Part shown: positions 15,327 to 26,467 of the stretch, piece by piece
Layout: each line of letters begins with the position of its first letter
Position numbering within the stretch: the first letter of the stretch is position 1
Assembly (NCBI GenBank): GCA_023511655.1
Contig: JAIMBB010000019.1
Span: forward strand, 1-34,251
DNA length: 34,251 nt
From: Anaerolineae bacterium
GTDB lineage: Bacteria; Chloroflexota; Anaerolineae; J036; Brachytrichaceae
Direction of reading: 5' to 3'
Program-made: the position numbers and the translations under genes
The notes under the pieces: model-generated
The model's database searches: none
What the model was told of the DNA's origin: nothing
What the model saw: the letters and a program-made list of their open reading frames with translations, nothing else

Positions 15327-17315
15327 TCAAGAGCCTTGCCGGCCAGGTGGGGCAGGAAAGAGGCGAAGGATGTTCGGTAACAAGGCACGCGTCTCTGCGG
15401 TCATATTTCCTCTGATCTCGCCGGATGGGTGAGCTGCGGTCAAGGCGTTGACATAGAGCATGTTGAGCAGCAGGCAGTTCAGGTCGTCGGGCGTGATGGC
15501 GATGCTGCCTGCCAGCGTCCCTGGGCCGAATGCGCTCGTGCTCGAATACAGCGTGTATACGATTGGCCCGTTTTGGCCCGGCGATCCGCGCTGGATATGC
15601 ACAGCAGTGATTACCGGCGTGGCCGTGTTGATCAAAATCTTGTAGCTCAGCCCGGTGTGGTCCGGGTCAAGCGTGAAGAAAGCCGATCCGCCGGCTGTGG
15701 TCGTGACCGGCGGCGACTGGGATGCGCCAGTCATCGCGCCGAAGTAGCGATCTGAAACTGCGATCGGGTAGATCTGACCGCGGATTTCGCCACTGGGGTG
15801 GTCGGCAGTCTCAATATTGATGTAGTAGCCGCCGCCTGTCAAGCGGTAGACTTGGTCGTTCGTCAGCGTTACCACCCCCGTGCCGCTCAAATTGAGGCTG
15901 AAGGCGATGCCGCCGGTTTCCGTGATCGTGCCGGTATGGATATGCATGCCGATGACGGTCGAAGTCATGCTATCGGTGACCACCTTGTAGGTCAGCACGT
16001 TGCTCAGCGAGTCGAGCACCAGGCTGGCCATGCCGGTGGCGGTGGTGGTGATGGGTGCCGGCAATTGGTTCCCACCGTTCAGCCCGGCCCGATAGGTGAG
16101 GAAGCGCCGCGGCGGCTCGATCTGGCCGCGGATTTCGCCGTTTGGGTGAGCCACCGTGCCCACGCTCACATACGCGTTGCCGGTTAGCAAGTGGACAACC
16201 TCTGTCGCCGTCAACGTCGTCGTCCCAACCAACGACGCCAGAGGGGTGAGCTGTCCTCCCCCCGCGGTCAGCAGGTCCACGATGGCTGGCCCATTCGCAC
16301 CAATCGGCGCTTGGTAAATGTTGGCCATGGTCGCACTCGGGATGCCGGTGACGGTCACTTCGAAAGACAGTGCTCCGCCGGATCGCGTCAGATCGAAGTG
16401 TGCCTGGCCGACGGCCGCGGTGGTGACCGGGGGCACCATGTTGGCGCCGCTCAATGCTGCCCGCAGCAGGGCTTCGTTCGGCCCAAGTTGACCGCGCATC
16501 TCGCCGGTCGGGTGCATCGCCGTCCCCACGCTGATGTATAGATTGCCTTCGCGCAGCGCGGTAATCTGGGCAGGTGAGATCGGCGATGTGCCGCTGATCG
16601 GCGTTGCCGGATTGAGCACGCCGCCGCCCAGCACAAGTAAATCGAACGCCAGCGGACCGTTCGAGCCGGCGGGCGCCTGGTAAATGCCGGCCGACGTGGC
16701 GCTAGGGACGCCCGTCACGCTCAGGGAGAAGGTGAACCGATCCTGGGCGTCGCTGAGCAAGATCAGCGCCGACCCTCGGCCGAGGCTCAAGACCGGCGGC
16801 ACTTCTGCATCGCCGCTGAATTGCGTGCCGAACGCGCGGAATGCTTCGCGCGGGAAGAGCTGGCCGCGCAGTTCGCCGCCCGGGTTGGCTGCCGTGTGCA
16901 CATTGACGTAGTAGTTGCCGGCAAACAGGTCGGCGACTTGAGTGGCATTGAGGTAGACTGATCCATTGAGCGGCGTTGCGTCGCTCAGTACCCCGCTGCC
17001 GAGTAAGTCGAAGACGACCGGGCCGTTGGCACCGATCAGCGCGCGGTGAATGTGGACGGCCGTTGCGCTGGGGATGCCGGTCACGCGCAGGGCATAGCTC
17101 AAGCGGCCCGTGGTCCGTTCGAACGTCATGTGCGCCATGCCGTATGCGCCGGTGAACGGCGCTGCGGGGACTTCGTTGGCTTGCAGCAATATGGCGCGGA
17201 ATTCGGTGAATACCGGCCTGGGTGCTGCGTATGTTGGGCGGGGTGCGAGCATTGCCATTGTCACTCCTGCGGCTGCCATCGCTGTGCATACCCTTCGCAA
17301 GATGATCGCTCTCAT
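15327..17315 (-). CDS. Secreted protein with five tandem CHRD domains
   Basis: This encodes 662 aa. A signal peptide (MRAIILRRVC..., cleavage near TYAA) is followed by five CHRD (chordin-like) repeats of about 120 residues each from residue 38 to 640. Every repeat has an opening motif of the LxGANxVPP type (QANEVPAAP, GDAEVPPV, GANMVPPV, GGNQLPAPI, GASQSPPV), a central IPSAT or equivalent, and a closing HPxGEIRGQ motif. CHRD domains occur in animal chordin and in many bacterial exoproteins; their bacterial function is not established. Repeats 1 and 4 keep HIH, repeat 5 has HIQ, and repeats 2 and 3 have IYQ instead, so a possible metal or ligand site is lost in the middle. AGGAGG lies 5 bases before the ATG. 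There is no wall anchor or membrane helix at the C-terminus. Confidence 0.92.
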   Translation of the reverse strand: MRAIILRRVCTAMAAAGVTMAMLAPRPTYAAPRPVFTEFRAILLQANEVPAAPFTGAYGMAHMTFERTTGRLSYALRVTGIPSATAVHIHRALIGANGPVVFDLLGSGVLSDATPLNGSVYLNATQVADLFAGNYYVNVHTAANPGGELRGQLFPREAFRAFGTQFSGDAEVPPVLSLGRGSALILLSDAQDRFTFSLSVTGVPSATSAGIYQAPAGSNGPLAFDLLVLGGGVLNPATPISGTSPISPAQITALREGNLYISVGTAMHPTGEMRGQLGPNEALLRAALSGANMVPPVTTAAVGQAHFDLTRSGGALSFEVTVTGIPSATMANIYQAPIGANGPAIVDLLTAGGGQLTPLASLVGTTTLTATEVVHLLTGNAYVSVGTVAHPNGEIRGQIEPPRRFLTYRAGLNGGNQLPAPITTTATGMASLVLDSLSNVLTYKVVTDSMTSTVIGMHIHTGTITETGGIAFSLNLSGTGVVTLTNDQVYRLTGGGYYINIETADHPSGEIRGQIYPIAVSDRYFGAMTGASQSPPVTTTAGGSAFFTLDPDHTGLSYKILINTATPVITAVHIQRGSPGQNGPIVYTLYSSTSAFGPGTLAGSIAITPDDLNCLLLNMLYVNALTAAHPSGEIRGNMTAETRALLPNILRLFPAPPGRQGS

Positions 17316-17320
17316 CGCTT

Positions 17321-17326
17321 CCTCCT
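17321..17326 (-). promoter_or_regulatory. Shine-Dalgarno AGGAGG of the CHRD gene
   Basis: AGGAGG lies 5 bases before the ATG at 17315 on the minus strand and confirms that start. Confidence 0.75.
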
Positions 17327-17408
17327 ATCTCCGGCCATCGCGGCCTCCGGCCGTGGTGGTAGGGTGCCCAAGCCGGCCCCGACGGCGGACGATCGCGCGG
17401 CGACTTGC

Positions 17409-17484
17409 CTCGGTCGAGCGACTCGGTCGAGCGAAAGGAAGAAGGCGACGTGGCAGCGAGAGGTGAGCTTGCGTCTCGACCGAG
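17409..17484. promoter_or_regulatory. Repeated CTCGGTCGAG sites in a divergent promoter region
   Basis: Two perfect tandem copies of ctcggtcgagcga lie at 17409-17421 and 17422-17434. An inverted copy of the core, ctcgaccgag, lies at 17475-17484. They sit between the CHRD gene and the second M20 gene, which diverge, just upstream of a TATAGT box. The layout (13-bp direct repeat plus an inverted site 40 bases off) suits binding of a regulator, or a hairpin of core with inverted core. Repeats are seen; the role is inferred. Confidence 0.45.
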
Positions 17485-17507
17485 GTGCCCTTTAGACTTT
17501 CCGATAG

Positions 17508-17513
17508 TATAGT
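17508..17513 (+). promoter_or_regulatory. Possible -10 box TATAGT for M20 copy 2
   Basis: TATAGT (overlapping a TAGTAT) lies 34 bases before the ATG at 17548, giving a normal leader that contains the GGAGGA ribosome binding site at 17538-17543. Confidence 0.4.
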
Positions 17514-17547
17514 TCCGCCCAACTTGCCACATGATCCGGAGGACACG

Positions 17548-18753
17548 ATGATCCCACTCCCTCAGTTGCGCGAAGAGGCCGAAGCGATGCGTGACCGGTT
17601 GGTCGCCGTGCGTCGCGATTTGCATCGCCATCCCGAGCTGGCATTTCAAGAAGTGCGCACCGCCGGCATCGTCGCCGAGCGGCTGAGTGAACTCGGCTAT
17701 GAGGTGCAGACCGGCGTCGGCAAGACCGGCGTGGTCGGCGTGCTGGAAGGCATCAAACCGACCGAGGCGCCGGTCACGCTGCTGTTGCGTTTCGACATGG
17801 ATGCCTTGCCGATTCATGAGCAGGCCGAGGTGCCGTTCAAATCGCTCTATGAGGGGAAGATGCACGCCTGCGGCCACGATGCACACACTTCGATCGGGTT
17901 AGGCGTGGCGGAGCTGATGGCTCGGCATCGCGACTTGTGGGGTGGAGTGGCCAAGTTCGTCTTCCAGCCGGCCGAGGAGGTCGTGAGCGGCGCGCTTGCC
18001 ATGATCCGCGATGGCGTGTTGGAGAACCCGAAGCCCGATCGCGCGCTCTCGATGCACGTTTGGGCCACCGAGGAAGTCGGCGTGGTCGGCATGACCGACG
18101 GCCCGACCATGGCGGCCAGTGGCGCATATCGCATCGTCGTGCGAGGCCGCGGCTCGCATGGTGCGTCGCCGCATTTGGGCGCCGATCCGATTGTCGCTGC
18201 AGCGCACATCGTGGCTGCGCTTCAAACCATTGTTGCGCGCAACGTGGATCCGCTGGAACAGGGTGTGGTGACGGTGGGCAGCATTCATGGTGGCACGGCA
18301 CCCAACATCATCCCCGACGCAGTCGAACTGCAGGGCACTATCCGGGCGTTCAAAGACGAAGTCATGGCGCTGTTGCGGACGCGCATCGAATCGGTGGCCA
18401 TAAACGTCGCGAGCGGCCTGGGCACGGAGGCGGCCGTGACTTTCTCGGAGGCAGGCACACCGGCGACGGTAAATGACCCGGCCATGGCCCAAATTGTGCG
18501 CGAGACGGCCATCGAGCTGGTCGGCCCCGATCGGGTTCGCAGCGACCACCGCACGATGGGCGCCGAGGATTGCTCGTTCTTCCTGCAAGCTGCGCCGGGC
18601 GCCTATGTGTTCGTCGGGGCAGGTAACAAAGCTAAAGGCTTCACCGAGCCGCATCACAGCCCGCGCTTCCAGATTGACGAAGATGTGTTGCCGCTCTCGG
18701 TGGCTTTGGTGACGGCCAGCGCGATGCGGATGCTGGAGGCACAGGTTCAATAA
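17548..18753 (+). CDS. M20D amidohydrolase, copy 2
   Basis: This encodes 401 aa from the ATG at 17548, which has GGAGGA four bases upstream; the open frame reaches back to 17485 without a ribosome binding site. Motifs are RRDLHRHPELAFQE (about residue 23), RFDMDALPIHEQAE (about 83), HACGHDAHTS (about 108), QPAEEVVSGALAM (about 145), GSHGASPHLG (about 205) and GAEDCSFFLQ (near 340). All metal ligands of the family are present. The enzyme hydrolyses an N-acyl amino acid or similar amide; substrate unknown. It is a diverged paralogue of the gene at 10476 with a different promoter type (leadered, Shine-Dalgarno). Its stop overlaps the convergent gene by 7 bases. Confidence 0.92.
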   Translation: MIPLPQLREEAEAMRDRLVAVRRDLHRHPELAFQEVRTAGIVAERLSELGYEVQTGVGKTGVVGVLEGIKPTEAPVTLLLRFDMDALPIHEQAEVPFKSLYEGKMHACGHDAHTSIGLGVAELMARHRDLWGGVAKFVFQPAEEVVSGALAMIRDGVLENPKPDRALSMHVWATEEVGVVGMTDGPTMAASGAYRIVVRGRGSHGASPHLGADPIVAAAHIVAALQTIVARNVDPLEQGVVTVGSIHGGTAPNIIPDAVELQGTIRAFKDEVMALLRTRIESVAINVASGLGTEAAVTFSEAGTPATVNDPAMAQIVRETAIELVGPDRVRSDHRTMGAEDCSFFLQAAPGAYVFVGAGNKAKGFTEPHHSPRFQIDEDVLPLSVALVTASAMRMLEAQVQ

Positions 18754-19337
18754 GCCCTGGGCGTAAAGCCGGGCGAATTCAAAACGGTCATCAGGTCGTC
18801 GCCCGTGCCCAGCACGATCAGGCCGCGCTTCTCGGCAAACGCGGCTACGCTCGGATCTACGTATAGCCCGGCCACCGCGCCGACGAAGCGATAGCCGCGC
18901 GCGGCGAATTCGGGGAAGAATTCCTTGACCTCGGGCAGCCGGCCGGCGAATTCGTTCACTGCGCCGATGTCGAGCCGGATTTTGCTTTCGACGATGAGGA
19001 AGTAGCCACAGCCGGCCGCGACCGTGTCGAACTCGCGGTTGTAGTCGGAGAGGGTGGGGTGTTTGCGCCTGAGGCGGACGGCCGAGAACTCGATGGCCTC
19101 CGCCGGGCAGGCGAAGACCTCGCGCAGCACGCGCGGGATGCTGGGGGCGACGATGTCCTCGACCACCGTGCCGAGGCTGGCAGCCAGGTCGCCCCAGCGC
19201 TTGTTCATCTCGGCTTTGAACTCGCGCATTTCGCGCGAGAGGCGGTCTACCTCCAGGCTGGTTGCGCGCACGACGCGCAGGGTGTCCGCCATCAAGGCTT
19301 CCAGCGTTTCGACGCGGGGTTCAAGCTCAAGGCTCAC
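18747..19337 (-). CDS. Coiled-coil plus PD-(D/E)XK nuclease-like protein
   Basis: This encodes 196 aa. Residues 1-55 form a charged coiled coil (LEPRVETLEALMADTLR...REMREFKAEMNKRW). The C-terminal half has NREFDTVAAGCGYFLIVESK, fitting the PD-(D/E)XK pattern of Asp, a spacing of about a dozen residues, then Glu-Ser-Lys. The layout matches orphan proteins annotated DUF3782 or 'PD-(D/E)XK nuclease family' that are common in filamentous and thermophilic bacteria; their targets are unknown. The start is the GTG at 19337, with TATAAT 7 bases before it. No partner methyltransferase or transposase lies nearby, so a restriction role is not supported. It converges with and overlaps the M20 gene by 7 bases. 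Confidence 0.75.
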   Translation of the reverse strand: MSLELEPRVETLEALMADTLRVVRATSLEVDRLSREMREFKAEMNKRWGDLAASLGTVVEDIVAPSIPRVLREVFACPAEAIEFSAVRLRRKHPTLSDYNREFDTVAAGCGYFLIVESKIRLDIGAVNEFAGRLPEVKEFFPEFAARGYRFVGAVAGLYVDPSVAAFAEKRGLIVLGTGDDLMTVLNSPGFTPRAY

Positions 19338-19344
19338 GACGAAG

Positions 19345-19350
19345 ATTATA
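19345..19350 (-). promoter_or_regulatory. -10 box TATAAT, probable leaderless promoter
   Basis: A perfect TATAAT on the minus strand ends 7 bases before the GTG at 19337. The opposite strand carries a TATCAT at 19375-19380 facing the RraA-like gene with a leader of about 34 bases. Confidence 0.6.
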
Positions 19351-19420
19351 GTGGGCCGCCTGCGCCGGTCGCAGTATCATTCGCCCAAGTTTTCTAACGC
19401 ACCCGCCAACGGAACGACAC

Positions 19421-20164
19421 ATGAATCCATCGCCTCTCAGCAGCGACCACCTCGCCCTGCTTGCCAGGGCCGACTCGCCCACCGTTGCCAACGTGATCGA
19501 GCTGTTCGACGTGCGGCCGCGCGTGGCGGGCTACGCCAATGCGGCGTTGAAAGCGATCTATCCTGAGTTGCCGCCGGCCGTCGGCTATGCGGTCACGGCT
19601 ACCTTTCGCTCGGCCTACCCGGCCTCTTCCCACGACGCCTACGGCGGCATGCCGCAATTGATCGCCGACGCGCAAGCCGTACCGGCCCCGCGCATCATCG
19701 TCTTTCAGGACCTGGACGATCCGCCGGCTGCAGCAACCTACGGCGAGGTCATGGCGACGACCTTCCAAGCCTTCGGCTTCGTCGGCCTGATTACCAGTGG
19801 CGCAGCTCGCGACATCGAGCAAGTGCGTGCGCTGCGCTTCCCGTGCTGGGCGTCGGGCGTGATCGTCTCGCACGGCTACAACCACATCCTGGGCGGCAAC
19901 GTGCCGGTAACCGTGGGTGGGTTGCAGGTGAATCCGGGGGACCTGATTCACGCCGACGCGAACGGCATCGTCAACATCCCGCATGCCATCGCTGCCGGCG
20001 TGGCCGAGCTGTGCGAGCCGTTTGTGCAGGCCGAGGGCATCGTGCTCGATTATCTGCGCCGTCCCCATCCCACCCTGGACGGCTATCGAGATGCGCAGCG
20101 CCGGATGCGCGAAGCGCTGGCCGAACTGCGTCGCCGCGCTCAGTCGCTGCTTCCAGCGCACTGA
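19421..20164 (+). CDS. RraA-like / HMG-aldolase superfamily protein
   Basis: This encodes 247 aa with the RraA fold: DSPTVANVIELF near the N-terminus, GYAVTATFR, then GFVGLITSGAARDIEQVRAL containing the G-x-x-R-D motif that binds the divalent metal and substrate in 4-hydroxy-4-methyl-2-oxoglutarate aldolases, and VNPGDLIHADANGIVNIP. The E. coli namesake inhibits RNase E, but most bacterial members are thought to be class II pyruvate-type aldolases or unknown. The ATG at 19421 has only a weak ribosome binding site. folD follows by 56 bases; no functional link is evident. Confidence 0.85.
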   Translation: MNPSPLSSDHLALLARADSPTVANVIELFDVRPRVAGYANAALKAIYPELPPAVGYAVTATFRSAYPASSHDAYGGMPQLIADAQAVPAPRIIVFQDLDDPPAAATYGEVMATTFQAFGFVGLITSGAARDIEQVRALRFPCWASGVIVSHGYNHILGGNVPVTVGGLQVNPGDLIHADANGIVNIPHAIAAGVAELCEPFVQAEGIVLDYLRRPHPTLDGYRDAQRRMREALAELRRRAQSLLPAH

Positions 20165-20220
20165 GCGTGCTTATATCCGCTTGTCATCTGGAATTCACCA
20201 ACCCGTAACTCGCTTGTCGC

Positions 20221-23341
<3,121 letters not shown>

Positions 23342-23435
23342 AGGTTAGAGACCGGCGAAGCGCAGCTACGATCAGCGATCGAATACGCGCTCTCCTGGAT
23401 CTTCGATCCCTCACCTCCCCGTATCCGGTTTCGAG

Positions 23436-25526
23436 ATGATGAACGTCTTGTTCTCCTCCATCAACGTCACCAACGGCGAGGAGCTAGGTGACACGCCGCA
23501 AGTCTCGTGGCATGCGGCGAGCAAGCGTGCGGGGCATGGCAGCGAGACGTTGTTCATCTTCCTGGACCTGCCGAACGCGTCGCCCTCAACCTGCGCCGAC
23601 ATCGCCCGCACGCTGAACGATGGCTTCACGCGCGCGCCGGGCGGTGTGACCTCTGCTCTGCGCCTGGCGATCAAGCTGGCCAACGACCGCGTCTTGCAGT
23701 TGAACAAAGGCGTCCCGCCCGGCCAACGGCTGGAAGGTTCGATCAGTTGTGCATTGGTCACCGCCGAGGGCATGATCATCGCCCAGGCCGGCCCGGCCAT
23801 TGCCTTCGCGCGTTCGGACTCGGGCGCGTTCGAGGTGATCGCGCCGTACGATGCGACCCCGGCCCAGGTGGTCGGCATCAGCCCCTCGGTAGATGTGCAG
23901 TTCAACAACTTCGCGGTTCAGCCCGGCGATGTGTTTGTGCTCACTGGCGCGCGCTCTATCACTGGGGTGAGCGATGCGCTGATCAGCGCGTGTATGGCCA
24001 AAGGCGACGCGCGCATGGTGGCCGGCTACCTCAACGCCAACGTCAAACACGGCCGCATGATCGGATTAGCCCTGTCGGTGGACGTCGCGCCTGCCTCGAT
24101 GACGGCGGCTCAGCCGGCAGCTCAGCCAGCGATTGCTGCCGTCCCGGCGGCGCCGGTGCACGGACCGCAGACTCCCGCTCATGCTGCGGCGCCGGCGGCC
24201 GCGTCGCAAGTGGGCGAGACAGTCAAGGACTCGCTCGGTCAGGCCGCTCGCTCGGTGCAGCGCAGCCTGAACGCGTTTGGCGCGCGCCTTTTGCCGCAAG
24301 AGACGCCGGCTGAGTTGGAACGGCGTTCCCGTACGGCCACCTTCCTGCTGGCTGCCATCGCCGTGCTCGTCCCGATCGTCGTCGGCGTTGCCGTAGTGAC
24401 GCTCTACCTGCAGTTCAGCGGAGAGGCGGAGAGGATGCGCTTGCGCAACGATGCCCAGGCCCAGATCGAAGCGGCCAAAGCTGTCGCCGACCCGACACAG
24501 GCCAAGGCCGACTGGGCACGAGCGCTGGAGATGATCTCTGAGTATGAGGCGAAGAACCCGGAGGATCGGGCCACATTCGACGAAGCGAAGGCCCAGGCGC
24601 GTGCCCGTCTCGACGAAATCAACCAGGTCACGCGCGTGCAGCCGATCTTGCTGGCCGAGCTGGGCGATAACGCGCCGCGCCGCATCGCCGCTTCGGCGCT
24701 GGGTGTGTATGTGCTGAACACAGATGCCAACAGCGCCGACTACTACGTGCTCAACGCTGAACGCACAGGCACGACCGGCAAGAAGGTGAGCATCACCTTC
24801 GGCGAGGGCGTGACGACCACGAATGCGGCCCTGGTGGACGTGGCCTGGGCAACCACCAATGAGAATCGGTGGCGCACGGAAGGTGCTGTGTTATTCAACA
24901 CCAACCAGATTTTCGAGTACAGCTCGGCCACCGGTCGCGCGTCGCCGATGGCCATTCCCGCCAATGCGGACGCAACGCCAGTGCAGGTGCAGGCTGGCGA
25001 GCTGTATAACAACACGGTCTATTTGCTCGACACGGGCGCCGGGCAGATCTGGCGTTATCCGCTGGCTGGTGACAGGCTTGATTCGGGCAATTCTTACTTC
25101 CGCTCCGCCTACAACCCGCTGAAGGAGAGCCTGGACTTCGCGATTGACGGTGCGATCTACGTGCTGCAGCGGAACGGCGCGATCCTGAAGTATTTCAGCC
25201 GCCAGCCCGTGCAGTTCACTGTGACGGGACTTCCTGATCAGCAGTGGACGCGCGTGGTGGCCCTTGCGCTTAGTGGCGACGATCCCAACCGCGGCAGCTT
25301 GTTCGTGCTCGACGCAGGTAGCGGATCGGTGATCGAGTTGACGAAGACCGGCCGGTTCATCCGCCAGTATCGCGGCATGCAGGATGAATTTGTGGGTGCC
25401 GAGGATATGTCGTTGGATCGCATCAGCAATACGCTGTACGTAGTCACCCGCGACCGGTTGTATAGCTTCACCGTTCAGCCGTCGGCCCCGCCGCAGCTGC
25501 AGGGGACGCCTACTGCACAACCCTGA
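23436..25526 (+). CDS. Pseudo-PP2C domain / membrane helix / propeller-like protein
   Basis: This encodes 696 aa in three parts. Residues 1-210 follow the PP2C phosphatase fold: ISCALVTAEGMIIAQAGPAI aligns with the strand pair before 'GDSRAYL', and GDVFVLTGARSITGVSDALI aligns with 'GDRLLLCSDGLTD'. The metal-binding acidic residues of the family (DG, GD and SDG motifs) are absent, so it is probably not a phosphatase. An Ala/Pro linker follows, then a membrane helix at about 301-325 (LLAAIAVLVPIVVGVAVVTL) and a coiled coil (about 328-400). The C-terminal 280 residues carry repeated strands such as GVYVLNTDAN, TVYLLDTGAGQIWRYP and SLFVLDAGSGSVIEL, like an NHL or beta-propeller sensor. It looks like a membrane protein with an intracellular pseudophosphatase and an extracellular propeller, or the reverse topology. 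No similar neighbour. Confidence 0.65.
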   Translation: MMNVLFSSINVTNGEELGDTPQVSWHAASKRAGHGSETLFIFLDLPNASPSTCADIARTLNDGFTRAPGGVTSALRLAIKLANDRVLQLNKGVPPGQRLEGSISCALVTAEGMIIAQAGPAIAFARSDSGAFEVIAPYDATPAQVVGISPSVDVQFNNFAVQPGDVFVLTGARSITGVSDALISACMAKGDARMVAGYLNANVKHGRMIGLALSVDVAPASMTAAQPAAQPAIAAVPAAPVHGPQTPAHAAAPAAASQVGETVKDSLGQAARSVQRSLNAFGARLLPQETPAELERRSRTATFLLAAIAVLVPIVVGVAVVTLYLQFSGEAERMRLRNDAQAQIEAAKAVADPTQAKADWARALEMISEYEAKNPEDRATFDEAKAQARARLDEINQVTRVQPILLAELGDNAPRRIAASALGVYVLNTDANSADYYVLNAERTGTTGKKVSITFGEGVTTTNAALVDVAWATTNENRWRTEGAVLFNTNQIFEYSSATGRASPMAIPANADATPVQVQAGELYNNTVYLLDTGAGQIWRYPLAGDRLDSGNSYFRSAYNPLKESLDFAIDGAIYVLQRNGAILKYFSRQPVQFTVTGLPDQQWTRVVALALSGDDPNRGSLFVLDAGSGSVIELTKTGRFIRQYRGMQDEFVGAEDMSLDRISNTLYVVTRDRLYSFTVQPSAPPQLQGTPTAQP

Positions 25527-25573
25527 CCGGTGCGCCAGGCTGCCGATGGTTTATATGTCCCCCTTGTGCCTTC

Positions 25574-26467
25574 TCATATCGGCTCTTTGAAATCGTAGAA
25601 GTTGCCGTGGGCGTACCAGCGCGTGCCATCGGCATCGCAGATGAGCGCGTCGTCTTCGCGTCGGAGCGGTTGACCTGAGCGCGGGCTGCGAAAGATCGCT
25701 TCGCTGCCCGGGGGCACCCTCTGGCTGGGGGCGTTCTCCCACTGGCCTATAGCCACCGATTGCACGAACACACTGGGCGATAACAGCGTGAGCGCAGCGG
25801 TCGGCTGCAAAGCGGCGTCTATGCGCACCATCGCCGCGAGCGGCAACACTCGCTTGAAGAAGTCGGCGCGCAGATACGAGGCCGATCGTTTGGCGCGCAC
25901 GTCGAAGCCGGCTGCGCGCAGGGCCGCCAGCATCCACTTCGGATGAAAGTCGAAATTGAGGGCGACGAACTCGACCGGCTCCGGCGCATAGGGGTTCCAT
26001 GTCTGACGCCGAACCAGATAGCGCAGCATCGCCTTCAGGTTGCGCTTGTTAGCGAATTCCAGCACGAAGGCCCCACCAGGCGCAATCGCGCGCCGGATTT
26101 GCGCCAGGGCCGCCGGCACGTCGGCGATGTGGTGAATGACGCGGATCATCGTCGCCGCGCTCAGGATGCCGGGCGCTAGCGGCAGATGGTAGATGTCTGC
26201 GGCAACGAACTTGAAGCGCGGGTCGGATCCCCATTTCTGCATCGCCTCCTGCAACAGAGAGCGCGAATAGTCGAGCAGGATGACTTCATCGTAGCCGGTG
26301 TAGAGATCGGCCAGGCGGCCGAAGCCGGCACCGAATTCTGCGACGCGCGCGCCGCGTGGCGGCAACAGGTGCGCGAGGGCGACGCGCTCGGCTGCATCTT
26401 CGTAGGCGCGGTCAGCGTTCTCCCAGAAGCGCGTGCGATAGTCCGAGCCTTCGTAGTCGCAGATCAT
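25574..26467 (-). CDS. SAM-dependent methyltransferase with Trm112-like tail
   Basis: This encodes 297 aa from the ATG at 26467, which overlaps the stop of the S41 gene by four bases (ATGA); the longer frame to 26620 is the shadow of that gene. Motif I is VAEFGAGFGRLADLY, followed by VILLDYSRSLLQEA, FVAADIYHLP and IRVIHHIADVPAAL, the class I SAM methyltransferase layout. The C-terminal segment EAIFRSPRSGQPLRREDDAL resembles a Trm112p-like domain, which normally has zinc-binding cysteines; here they are missing. Substrate unknown. It is the last gene of a coupled series behind the HAD and S41 genes. Its end lies 47 bases from the convergent gene at 23436. Confidence 0.85.
   Translation of the reverse strand: MICDYEGSDYRTRFWENADRAYEDAAERVALAHLLPPRGARVAEFGAGFGRLADLYTGYDEVILLDYSRSLLQEAMQKWGSDPRFKFVAADIYHLPLAPGILSAATMIRVIHHIADVPAALAQIRRAIAPGGAFVLEFANKRNLKAMLRYLVRRQTWNPYAPEPVEFVALNFDFHPKWMLAALRAAGFDVRAKRSASYLRADFFKRVLPLAAMVRIDAALQPTAALTLLSPSVFVQSVAIGQWENAPSQRVPPGSEAIFRSPRSGQPLRREDDALICDADGTRWYAHGNFYDFKEPI

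Noticed and set aside
16702-17886. 394-codon minus-strand frame spanning the CHRD/M20 promoter region
   Set aside because: It overlaps two well-supported genes, lacks a ribosome binding site and encodes low-complexity Arg/His-rich sequence.
18747-19337. Restriction-modification or defence system
   Set aside because: The PD-(D/E)XK-like protein is alone; no methyltransferase, helicase or other defence gene accompanies it.
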